This document shows, in pieces, positions 48,928 to 56,858 of a stretch of 64,000 bases of DNA. The notes under the pieces are model-generated. The model did not search any database, was not told the origin of the DNA, and was given only the letters and a program-made list of their open reading frames with translations. How positions within the stretch are numbered: position 1 is the stretch's first letter; the number at the start of each line of letters is the position of its first letter. Made by a program: the position numbers and the translations under genes. This stretch comes from Phycicoccus avicenniae_A (GTDB lineage Bacteria > Actinomycetota > Actinomycetes > Actinomycetales > Dermatophilaceae), in assembly GCF_050496545.1 (NCBI RefSeq), contig NZ_JBNVZV010000019.1, positions 1 through 64,000 on the forward strand. Reading direction: 5' to 3'.

Positions 48928-51045
48928 TCAACCGTTCTGTGCCTCGGAAAAATTCTTGACAATCTCGAGGACGGGCGCGCCGAAGCGCTCGAGCTTGGCC
49001 GGACCGACCCCGGTGATGCGCGACAGCTCGCGGGTGTCGGCGGGCTCGCGCTCGGCGATGGCGGTCAGCGTGGCGTCGGTGAACACGACGAACGCCGGGA
49101 CGTCGAGCTCGCGGGCGGTCTCGAGGCGCCAGGCGCGCAGCTCCTCGAAGAGCTGCTCGTCCATCGACGGCGGGCAGGTGGTGCAGCGCCCGATCGTGCG
49201 CTCCTTGGCCGTCGCGAGCGGGCCACCACAGACGCGGCACACGGTGGGCAGCGACGCCCGCTCCTTCGCCGACGCCTTCTTCCGGCGCGGCTGGCTGCGG
49301 GCCGCCGCGCCGAGGACGGACTCGGTGCCGTCGAGGAAGCGCGACGGGCGCCGGGTGCCCTTGGCCCCCGGCGTGCGCGCGCGGCTGTAGCTGATGACGA
49401 GGCGGTCGCGGGCGCGGGTCAGGCCGACGTAGAGCAGCCGGCGCTCCTCCTCGACCTCCTCGGGGGTGTCGGCCATCGTGATGGGCAGCAGCCCGTCGGA
49501 GCACCCGACGAGGAAGACGGTGCCCCACTCCAGGCCCTTCGCGGCGTGCAGCGAGGCGAGGGTGACGCCCTGCACGGTGGGCGCGTGCTGGGCCGCGGCG
49601 CGCTCGTCGAGCTCGCGGACGAAGGCGGGCATCCGGGCCTCGGGGTCGAGGGCGGCGACGTCGTCGGCGAGGGACGCGAGCGCCGAGAGGGACTCCCACC
49701 GCTCGCGGGCCGCTCCCCCGGACGTCGGCGCCTCACGGCTCCACCCCGCCCCGAGCAGCACGTCGCGGACGAGGTCGGGAAGGGCGACCTCGCCGTCGTC
49801 GGAGCGGGCGGCGCCGCGCATCAGGACGACGGCGTCGCGGACCTCGCGGCGGGAGAAGAACCGCTCGCCGCCGCGGACGAGGTAGGGGATGCCGCGCTCG
49901 GCGAGCGCGGACTCGAACTGCTCGCTCTGCCCGTTCGTGCGGAACAGCACGGCGATCTCGGCCGGCGGGTGGCCGGACCCGACGAGGTCGGCGATGCGGG
50001 TCGCCACCTGCTCGGCCTCGGCGGGGTCGTCGTCGGCCACGAGCAGCTCGGGCGCGACGCCGTCGTCGCGCTGGGCCCGCAGCTCGACGGAGCCGGCCCG
50101 TCGTCCGCCACCGGGGCTGCGGAGCACCAGGTTGGCCAGCCCGACCACCTGGGGCGTGGAGCGGTAGTTGCGGACCAGCTCGACGACGCGGGCCTGCGGG
50201 TGCGTGGACCGGAACCCCAGCAGGTGCTGGGGCGAGGCGCCGGTGAAGCTGTAGATGGTCTGGGCGGGGTCACCGACGACGCAGACGTCGTCGCGGCCGC
50301 CGAGCCACCGGTCGAGGAGCGTCTGCTGCAGCCGGTTGACGTCCTGGTACTCGTCGACGACGAAGTGCCGGTACTGGCCGCGGACCGCCCGTGCGACCTG
50401 CTCGTGCTCGCCGAGGATGCCGGCCGTGAGGAGCAGGACGTCCTCGAAGTCGATGACGCCCCGGCCGGTCTTGACCTCCTCGTACTCGGCCATCAGCCGG
50501 GCCATCGCCGTGGCGTCGAGCCCGGCCGGCGGCTCGCGGCGGGCCCGGGCCGCCCCTGCCGCGTAGGTGTCGGGGGTGAGCATCGAGACCTTGGCCCACT
50601 CGATCTCGGAGGCGAGGTCGCGCACCGCCGGGGAGTCGAGGCGCAGCCGCAGCCGGCCGCCGGCCTCGGCGACCGCCCCGGCCTTGTGCGGCATGACCTC
50701 GGGTGCGGCGCCACCGATGGCCTGGGGCCAGAAGTAGTGCAGCTGGCGCAGCGCGGCCGCGTGGAAGGTGCGGGCCTGCACCCCGCCGACACCGAGGTCG
50801 CGCAGCCGGGTGCGCATCTCACCCGCGGCCCGGGCCGTGAAGGTGACGGCGAGCACCCGCTGCGGCTGGAAGGCGCCGGAGAGCACCCCGTAGGCGATGC
50901 GGTGCGTGATGGCGCGCGTCTTGCCCGTGCCGGCACCGGCGAGCACGCACATGGGCCCGACCGGGTGCGCGGCGACCTCGCGCTGCTCGGGGTCGAGCGC
51001 GTCGAGCACATCGTCGGCGCCGGGGTGGACGGGGAGGGTGGACAT
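48928..51045 (-). CDS. uvrD2: ATP-dependent DNA helicase UvrD2
   Basis: 705-aa SF1A helicase. Walker A LAGAGTGKTRAITHRIA, motif II VVDEYQDVN, motif III GDPAQTIYSFTGAS, motif IV RNYRSTPQVV, motif V HAAKGLEWGTVFLVG and motif VI YVGLTRARDRLV are intact. A tetracysteine module (CRVCGG...CTTCP) links to a C-terminal HRDC domain (about 620-700), the layout of mycobacterial UvrD2. ATG 51045 is 7 nt after a TAGGAT hexamer. Confidence 0.96.
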   Translation of the reverse strand: MSTLPVHPGADDVLDALDPEQREVAAHPVGPMCVLAGAGTGKTRAITHRIAYGVLSGAFQPQRVLAVTFTARAAGEMRTRLRDLGVGGVQARTFHAAALRQLHYFWPQAIGGAAPEVMPHKAGAVAEAGGRLRLRLDSPAVRDLASEIEWAKVSMLTPDTYAAGAARARREPPAGLDATAMARLMAEYEEVKTGRGVIDFEDVLLLTAGILGEHEQVARAVRGQYRHFVVDEYQDVNRLQQTLLDRWLGGRDDVCVVGDPAQTIYSFTGASPQHLLGFRSTHPQARVVELVRNYRSTPQVVGLANLVLRSPGGGRRAGSVELRAQRDDGVAPELLVADDDPAEAEQVATRIADLVGSGHPPAEIAVLFRTNGQSEQFESALAERGIPYLVRGGERFFSRREVRDAVVLMRGAARSDDGEVALPDLVRDVLLGAGWSREAPTSGGAARERWESLSALASLADDVAALDPEARMPAFVRELDERAAAQHAPTVQGVTLASLHAAKGLEWGTVFLVGCSDGLLPITMADTPEEVEEERRLLYVGLTRARDRLVISYSRARTPGAKGTRRPSRFLDGTESVLGAAARSQPRRKKASAKERASLPTVCRVCGGPLATAKERTIGRCTTCPPSMDEQLFEELRAWRLETARELDVPAFVVFTDATLTAIAEREPADTRELSRITGVGPAKLERFGAPVLEIVKNFSEAQNG

Positions 51046-51052
51046 CACGACG

Positions 51053-51058
51053 ATCCTA
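51053..51058 (-). promoter_or_regulatory. -10 hexamer, leaderless-type, for uvrD2
   Basis: Minus-strand TAGGAT, 7 nt, ATG 51045. Confidence 0.5.
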
Positions 51059-51087
51059 GGTCGCGGCACCGACGGCGCCGACGGCCG

Positions 51088-51113
51088 GGAAGGGCCGCGG
51101 CGCTCCCGCTGTT
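51088..51113 (+). promoter_or_regulatory. SigR-type promoter for mycoredoxin
   Basis: GGAAG, 18-nt spacer, GTT, ending 8 nt before ATG 51122. It matches the SigR consensus GGAAT-N18/19-GTT except for the last -35 base, and implies a leaderless or nearly leaderless stress-induced transcript. Confidence 0.45.
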
Positions 51114-51121
51114 GAGGGGGC

Positions 51122-51382
51122 ATGAGCACCCTCAGCGCCCCCGCCGCCGGCACCGTCACGATGTTCACCACGACGTGGTGCGGCTACTGCCGCCGGCTGA
51201 AGTCCCAGCTCGAGCGGGAGGGCATCGCCTTCACCGAGGTCGACATCGAGCGCAAGCCGGACGCCGCGGACTACGTGATGCTCGTCAACGGGGGCAACCA
51301 GACCGTGCCCACCGTGCTCTTCCCGGACGGCTCGGCCGCCACGAACCCCTCGCTCGCCGAGGTCCGCGAGCGCCTCGGCTGA
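51122..51382 (+). CDS. mrx1: Mycoredoxin (glutaredoxin-like, Mrx1)
   Basis: 86-aa thioredoxin-fold protein that reduces mycothiol mixed disulfides. The active site is WCGYC (Cys20, Cys23) preceded by MFTTT, with the cis-Pro loop QTVPTVLFPDG. The gene faces uvrD2 divergently, as in M. tuberculosis (Rv3198A/Rv3198c). A SigR-type promoter precedes it, linking it to the sigR-rsrA pair at 19.1-20.1 kb. Confidence 0.93.
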   Translation: MSTLSAPAAGTVTMFTTTWCGYCRRLKSQLEREGIAFTEVDIERKPDAADYVMLVNGGNQTVPTVLFPDGSAATNPSLAEVRERLG

Positions 51383-51398
51383 CCGGGGCCGGGCGCGG

Positions 51399-52361
51399 TC
51401 AGGACCGGCGCCGGAAGTCGACGACCTCCGGGGCCGCCACCGGCCCGCCGAACCAGTGCTCGACGATCCGCCGGGCGATGGAGATGCCGCCCGGCACCAC
51501 GAGCGAGCCGTCGGCGACGGCGGCCATGAGCTCCTCGCGCGACCACCAGCGCGCCTCGGCGATCTCGGAGTCCTGCAGGCGCAGCTCGGTGCCGCGGGCG
51601 CGGGCGGTGAACCCGACCATCAGCCCGGACGGGAAGGGCCAGGGCTGGTCGCCGAGGTAGGTGACGTCCTCGACCTCGACCCCGACCTCCTCGTGGACCT
51701 CACGGGCCACGGCGGCGGCGAGGGTCTCCCCGGGCTCGACGAACCCCGCCAGCACCGACATCCCCTTCGTCGTGAAGCCGCGGCCGCGGGCCATCAGCAG
51801 CCGGCCGTCGTCGTCGACGACGGCCATGATGACCGCCACGTCGGTGCGCGGGTAGTGCTCGCTGCCGTCGGCGCGGCACCGGCGCACCCATCCGGCGAGC
51901 ACCGGTTCGGTGGGGCTGCCGCAGCGCGGGCAGAAGCCGTGGGCCCGGTGCCAGTTGGCCAGGGCGAGGGTGGTCGCGAAGACCGAGGCGCCGACGTCGT
52001 CGAGGGTCGCCCCGACCTGCCGCAGCGTGCGGTGGCCCTCGGGCGGCGCGCTCCCCTCGGGCAGGTCCTCGGCCACGCCGAGGTGGTGCACCCCGCCGGC
52101 CTCCCCGAGGTAGACCACGAGGTGGTCGGCGTCGGCGGGCTCGGGCGTGGCCAGGACGACCCGGGTCGTGCCGTCGGAACCATCGGCCCCGCCGGTGCCG
52201 ACGACGACCTCGGCGCCGTCCCCCCGCAGCCGGAAGACCCGGGTGGCCGGGTCGGCGAGGAGGGTCGTGAGGAGCGCCGGGTCCTCGCGCAGGTCGCTGC
52301 GGCGGTCCAGCGAGCGGCGGGTCAGGGCGACGTCGGGAAGAGAATGCTCGGCTCGGGGCAC
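51399..52361 (-). CDS. nudC: NAD(+) diphosphatase
   Basis: 320 aa; hydrolyses NAD(H) to NMN(H) + AMP and may decap NAD-RNA. The zinc ribbon CPRCGSPTEPVLAGWVRRC has lost its fourth ligand in this copy: the last position is Cys, then ADGSEHYPRTD. The Nudix box is GFVEPGETLAAAVAREVHEE with VGV, and the SQPWPFPxS family tag appears as DQPWPFPSGLMVGF. GTG 52361 is 7 nt after TAGGCT. A more distal ATG at 52391 is less likely. Confidence 0.93.
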   Translation of the reverse strand: MPRAEHSLPDVALTRRSLDRRSDLREDPALLTTLLADPATRVFRLRGDGAEVVVGTGGADGSDGTTRVVLATPEPADADHLVVYLGEAGGVHHLGVAEDLPEGSAPPEGHRTLRQVGATLDDVGASVFATTLALANWHRAHGFCPRCGSPTEPVLAGWVRRCRADGSEHYPRTDVAVIMAVVDDDGRLLMARGRGFTTKGMSVLAGFVEPGETLAAAVAREVHEEVGVEVEDVTYLGDQPWPFPSGLMVGFTARARGTELRLQDSEIAEARWWSREELMAAVADGSLVVPGGISIARRIVEHWFGGPVAAPEVVDFRRRS

Positions 52362-52368
52362 GGCTCCC

Positions 52369-52374
52369 AGCCTA
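52369..52374 (-). promoter_or_regulatory. -10 hexamer, leaderless-type, for nudC
   Basis: Minus-strand TAGGCT, 7 nt, GTG 52361. It forms a back-to-back pair with the TACCGT element of the divergent phosphotransferase gene. Confidence 0.5.
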
Positions 52375-52390
52375 GGCGGCGCGCACGGCA

Positions 52391-52396
52391 TACCGT
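52391..52396 (+). promoter_or_regulatory. -10 hexamer, leaderless-type, for the phosphotransferase gene
   Basis: TACCGT, 6 nt, GTG 52403. Confidence 0.4.
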
Positions 52397-52402
52397 GGGG
52401 TC

Positions 52403-53620
52403 GTGGACCGCAGCCCCTCCTTCCTCGCGGCGCTGGCCAGCGCCGCCGTGCCGGGCCTGGACCCGGTGAGCGTCGAGGCGCTCCCGACCCTGCCGGGCCA
52501 GCACTTCGACGTCGCCTTCGTCCAGGACCGCGAGCACCGCCGCTGGGTGGTCCGCGCGCCGCGCACCGACGTCGCCGGGGCCGAGATGGACCGCGCCGTC
52601 GCCCTCCTCGGCCTGCTCGCGCGCCGGCTGCCGTTCGCCGTCCCCGCCCCCAAGGGCTTCGTCGCGCTGGGGTCCGGGGGCCGGGCGGCCGTCTACCCCT
52701 TCCTGCCGGGCCACCCGCTCGAGCTGGCGGCGCTCCCTCCCGGGCCGGGGCTGGCCGCCGAGCTCGGCCGCGCGCTGGCCGCGCTGCACAACACCGACCC
52801 GGCGCTCTTCGAGGAGGCCGGGCTCCCCTCCTACGACGCCGACGCGTACCGCACCCGCCGGCTCACCGAGCTCGACCGCGCGGCGGAGACCGGGCGCGTG
52901 CCGACCTCGCTGCTGGCCCGCTGGGAGAAGGCCCTCGAGGACGTCACGCTGTGGCGCTTCGCCGCGGTGCCGACCCACGGCGACCTCACCGGCGAGGAGG
53001 TGCTCGCAGTCTTCGACGACGAGCGTGACGCCTCGACCGGCCGCGTCAAGGCGGTCACCGGCTGGGAGGACGCCAAGGTCGCCGATCCTGCGGACGACTT
53101 CGCGGCGCTGGTCTCCGAGGCCGAACCCGACGCCGTCGAGACCGTCCTCGAGGCCTACGCCCACGCCCGCGTCGAGCGGCCCGACGCCAACCTCCTCGTG
53201 CGGGCCCGGCTGTACGCCGAGCTCCGGATGCTCACCCGGCTGATGGACGCCCTGACCCGCAAGGACGTCGCGGCCGTCGAGGTGCTCGCCACCCAGCTGC
53301 GCCGCCTCGACGACACGGTGCACGCGGCCGAGGAGTCCGACGACGACTACCGCCGGACCTCGCTGGCGCCCGTCACCGTGCGCACCCGGCCCACCCCGCC
53401 GCCGGCGCTGGTGGTCGACGAGGACGACGACGACGAGCCACTGCCCGAGGTGGCCAGGCCCGCGCCGCCGGCCTGGCTCGAGGTCGAGACCACCGGGTCC
53501 GAGCCGGAGCCGGAGCCGGAGCCCGCGACCGACGAGGTCGAGGGCGACGGCGCCGAGGACGACACCGACGACGGGCTCAGCGACGACGGGCTCAGCGAGC
53601 CGCGCCGAGGACTCGGCTGA
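52403..53620 (+). CDS. Aminoglycoside/macrolide phosphotransferase-family (APH-like) kinase
   Basis: 405 aa. The APH fold is seen in VRAPRTDVAGAEMDRAVALL, the Brenner-type catalytic loop VPTHGDLTGEEVL and the metal loop VTGWEDAKVADPADDFAAL. The usual Asn of HGDxxxxN is Glu (HGDLTGEE) and the DFD-type Asp is in GWED. The last 80 residues are an acidic, low-complexity tail (PEPEPEPATDEVEG) with a repeated DDGLS. Substrate unknown; the whiB7 neighbourhood is suggestive of resistance but not evidence. It overlaps adnB by 29 nt at the 3' end. Confidence 0.85.
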   Translation: MDRSPSFLAALASAAVPGLDPVSVEALPTLPGQHFDVAFVQDREHRRWVVRAPRTDVAGAEMDRAVALLGLLARRLPFAVPAPKGFVALGSGGRAAVYPFLPGHPLELAALPPGPGLAAELGRALAALHNTDPALFEEAGLPSYDADAYRTRRLTELDRAAETGRVPTSLLARWEKALEDVTLWRFAAVPTHGDLTGEEVLAVFDDERDASTGRVKAVTGWEDAKVADPADDFAALVSEAEPDAVETVLEAYAHARVERPDANLLVRARLYAELRMLTRLMDALTRKDVAAVEVLATQLRRLDDTVHAAEESDDDYRRTSLAPVTVRTRPTPPPALVVDEDDDDEPLPEVARPAPPAWLEVETTGSEPEPEPEPATDEVEGDGAEDDTDDGLSDDGLSEPRRGLG

Positions 53621-56600
53621 CCTCCTCCTCGTCCGGGAGGTCCGGCCACACCGTCTCCCCCGTCGCGGCATGGAAGAAGGCGCCGCGCACGCGCTCCGGC
53701 GCCACCCCGCGCAGCCGGGCCCACGCCAGCCGGTAGGCCGCGAGCTGCAGGGCCCGGGCCCGCCCGCGCGCACCGGTGGCCGGGGCGCCCGTCTTCCAGT
53801 CCACGACCGTCCACACCGGCTCGCCGTCGGCGCCCCGGTCCTCGAAGACCGCGTCGATGCGCCCGCGCACCGCGATGCCGTCGAGGACCGTCTCGACGCT
53901 CGTCTCGACCTCGACGGGGGTGCGGGCGGCCCACTCGGAGGCGAGGAAGGCCGTGCGCAGCCCGGCGAGGTCGCCCCCCGGCTCGTCGCCGTCATCGGCG
54001 AAACCGGGCAGGGTGTCGACGTCGACGATGGCGGCCCGCGCGTAGTGCTCCTCGACCCAGGCGTGGAAGGCGGTGCCCCGCCGGGCCGCGAGGGCCGGCG
54101 GCTGCGGCATCGGGCGGCGCAACCGCTCGGTGAAGGCCTCGGCGTCCTCGGCCAGCGAGACCAGGGCCGAGGTCGAGAGGTGCGGGGGCAGCGGCACGTC
54201 GACGTCGGCACCCGAGCGGCGGCGGGCCCGCTCGTCGAGGAGCATCGCCACCTCGACCTCCCAGCGCCCGGTGCCCTCGGTCGTGACGGGCGCGGCCGCG
54301 GCCTCGGCCACCGCACGCGCCGGGCCGAGGAGCCGCTCGCGGCGCTCGACGTGGTCGAGGGTCGGCCAGCTGACGGCGACGGTCTGCGCGGTGCGGGGGT
54401 TCTGCGGGGCGCCGTCGTCGACCGGCGGCAGGTCGACCCACGGGCCGGGCACGGTCGGCAGGGCGGCGCGGACCTCCTCGAGGAACCGCGAGGTCACCCG
54501 CGGCGTGGAGGCGGTGCCCCACACGTGCGCGGTGAGCAGCAGGTCGGCACGGGCGCGGGTCGTGGCGACGTAGGCCAGCCGGCGCTCCTCGGCGATGCCG
54601 TGCTCGGCGGCCGCCCGGGTGAACCGCTCGTGCGCGAGCGCCACCGAGTCCCAGTCGTGCGCGTCGGACCACCCGAAGCGGGGCAGGCCCTCGCGATCCC
54701 CGCGCAGGTCGTAGGGCAGCGTGGCGAGGCCGACCAGCCACGCCTTGTCGTTCGGCTCGGCATGGCCCCAGGAGTCGCCGACGACCTTGCCCTGGGTCGC
54801 CGAGTGCGCCGGGAACGAGGACTCGACGAGCCCCGGCACGGCCACGACGTCCCACTCGAGCCCCTTGGCCGCGTGCACGGTCATCACCTGGACCGCGTCG
54901 GGTCGGGCCTCGACCCAGCCGAGGTCGAGGCCACGCTCCTCGTCGACGGCCGCCTCGAGCCAGGCGAGGAAGCCGCCGAGGCTCGAGCGGTCCGCGCTGG
55001 CCCCGAAGGTGGCGGCGACGTCGGCGAAGGCGTCGAGGTGCGCGCGGGCCGCACCCGGTGTGTACCCGGGCCGGGCCAGCACCTCGATGTCGAGCCCGAG
55101 CGCCACCTCGGCCTCCGCGACGAGCTCGGGGAGGCCGAGCCCGGTGAGCGAGCGCAGCCGGCGCACGGTGGCACCGAGCCCGGCCAGGCGGGTCAGGGCC
55201 GTGGGCGAAAGTCGCTGCCCGTCGTCACCGACCCACGCAGCCGGCGGGAGGTCGTCGAGCGCCTCGACGATGCTCGCCTGCTCGCTGGCGTCGGGGGCGA
55301 GGTCGGCCCCGCGGGCCGGGCGGCGCACCCGCTGCCGGACCCGGGACCACTCCCCCAGTCCGTCGAGGTCGGCGGCGCCGAGGCGGCACGACGGCCCGGT
55401 CAGCAGGCGCATCAGGCGGTCCCCGCGCGTGGGGTCCTGGACGACGTGGAGGAGCGCGACGAGGTCGGCGACCTCCGGGGTGTGCAGGAGCCCACCGAGA
55501 CCGACGACCTCGAACGGCACACCGGCCGCCTCGAGCGCCTCGACGACCGGGTCGAACTGGGACCGCTTGCGGCACAGGACCGCTGCCGTCGAGCGACCGG
55601 GGCGGGCCATCCGGCGCGTGACCCAGTCGACGACGTGGCGGGCCTCGTCCTCGAGGGTGCCGAGGCGGGCGGTGGCGACGTGGCCGGGCCCGGCGCCGGC
55701 ACGCTCGGCGAGCTCGCGGACCTCGACCCGCGAGGTGGCCGCCAACGGCCCGGCGACGACGTTGGCGGCGGCCAGGACCGCGCGGTCGTTGCGCCAGCTC
55801 GTCGACAGGTGGAGGACCCGCGCGGGGTCGGGGTCGGCGAAGTCGGTGCGGAAGCGGTCGAGGGTGGTCGAGGAGGCACCGCGCCAGCCGTAGATCGACT
55901 GGTGCGGGTCGCCGACGGCCGTCACCGGCACCGGTTCCCCCGGGGCGACGAAGAGCGCGCGCAGCAGCTGGAGCTGGGCCTCGGAGGTGTCCTGGAACTC
56001 GTCGAGGAAGACCGCCCGGAAACGCCGGCGCTCGGCCACCCCGACCTGCGGCACCGTCGTGGCCAGCCGGGCCGCGAGGGCCATCTGGTCGGCGAAGTCC
56101 ATCGCGTCGCGGGACCGCTTGAGCGCGTGGTAGGCCTCGACCAGCGGGACGACGGCCGCGCGTTGACGCAGCACACCGACGACCTCGCGCATCGGGTTGG
56201 CGCGCTTGCGGGACCCGTCCGGCTTGGTCAGGGCCTCGAGGGTGGCGACCACCTCGTCGAGGTGCGCGCCGAGCCGCTCGGGCCCGACGAGGTGCTCGGC
56301 CATCTCGCCGGAGAGGTCGACGACGGCGGTCGTGACGGTCGACTCGGCCTTGTCGACCTCGTCCATCGGGCCGTCCCAGGAGACGACCGCCTCGTGGGCG
56401 AACTGCCACGCGGCGGCCTCGGTGAGCAGCCGGCTCTCGGGCTCGACCCCGAGGCGCAGGCCGTGCTCGCGCACGATCCGCCCGGCGTACGCGTGGTAGG
56501 TCGACACGGTCGGGGCGTCGTCGAGGACCGCTGCGCCGTCCTCGGGGTCGGGGGCCCACAGCCCGGCCTCGCGCAGCGTGGTGAGCCGTGCGGCGAGGCG

Positions 56601-56858
56601 CTCGGAGAGCTCGCCCGCGGCCTTGCGGGTGAAGGTCAGGCCGAGCACCTCGTCGGGTCGGACGAGGCCGTTCGCGACCAGCCAGACGACGCGGGCGGCC
56701 ATCGTCTCGGTCTTGCCCGACCCGGCGCCCGCCACGACGAGCAGCGGGTCGAGGGGCGCCTCGATGACCGCCGCCTGCTCCGGGGTGGGGGCGTAGGACT
56801 GGCCGAGGGCGTGGGCGAGGTCGACGGCCGACCAGCGCTGTGCGGCAACGGTGCTCAC
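53592..56858 (-). CDS. adnB: DNA helicase-nuclease subunit AdnB
   Basis: 1088 aa; active motor and nuclease of the AdnAB end-resection complex that prepares double-strand breaks for repair. Helicase motifs: Walker A VVAGAGSGKTETMA, FLDEFQDTSEAQ, GDPHQSIYGWRGAS, TVHAAKGLEWDVVAVPG and AYVATTRARADL. The C-terminal RecB-family nuclease shows RRGTAFHAWVEEHY, RGRIDAVFED and VVDWKTGAPATG, LQLAAYRL (PD-(D/E)XK). GTG 56858 overlaps the adnA stop by GTGA. Confidence 0.95.
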   Translation of the reverse strand: MSTVAAQRWSAVDLAHALGQSYAPTPEQAAVIEAPLDPLLVVAGAGSGKTETMAARVVWLVANGLVRPDEVLGLTFTRKAAGELSERLAARLTTLREAGLWAPDPEDGAAVLDDAPTVSTYHAYAGRIVREHGLRLGVEPESRLLTEAAAWQFAHEAVVSWDGPMDEVDKAESTVTTAVVDLSGEMAEHLVGPERLGAHLDEVVATLEALTKPDGSRKRANPMREVVGVLRQRAAVVPLVEAYHALKRSRDAMDFADQMALAARLATTVPQVGVAERRRFRAVFLDEFQDTSEAQLQLLRALFVAPGEPVPVTAVGDPHQSIYGWRGASSTTLDRFRTDFADPDPARVLHLSTSWRNDRAVLAAANVVAGPLAATSRVEVRELAERAGAGPGHVATARLGTLEDEARHVVDWVTRRMARPGRSTAAVLCRKRSQFDPVVEALEAAGVPFEVVGLGGLLHTPEVADLVALLHVVQDPTRGDRLMRLLTGPSCRLGAADLDGLGEWSRVRQRVRRPARGADLAPDASEQASIVEALDDLPPAAWVGDDGQRLSPTALTRLAGLGATVRRLRSLTGLGLPELVAEAEVALGLDIEVLARPGYTPGAARAHLDAFADVAATFGASADRSSLGGFLAWLEAAVDEERGLDLGWVEARPDAVQVMTVHAAKGLEWDVVAVPGLVESSFPAHSATQGKVVGDSWGHAEPNDKAWLVGLATLPYDLRGDREGLPRFGWSDAHDWDSVALAHERFTRAAAEHGIAEERRLAYVATTRARADLLLTAHVWGTASTPRVTSRFLEEVRAALPTVPGPWVDLPPVDDGAPQNPRTAQTVAVSWPTLDHVERRERLLGPARAVAEAAAAPVTTEGTGRWEVEVAMLLDERARRRSGADVDVPLPPHLSTSALVSLAEDAEAFTERLRRPMPQPPALAARRGTAFHAWVEEHYARAAIVDVDTLPGFADDGDEPGGDLAGLRTAFLASEWAARTPVEVETSVETVLDGIAVRGRIDAVFEDRGADGEPVWTVVDWKTGAPATGARGRARALQLAAYRLAWARLRGVAPERVRGAFFHAATGETVWPDLPDEEEVSRVLGAAR

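Noticed and set aside
52403..53620. Calling the APH-like gene a macrolide-resistance gene because whiB7 is close
   Set aside because: Catalytic loop deviates (HGDLTGEE), the acidic tail is unlike Mph enzymes, and similar kinases sit here in non-resistant contexts. Only the fold is supported.
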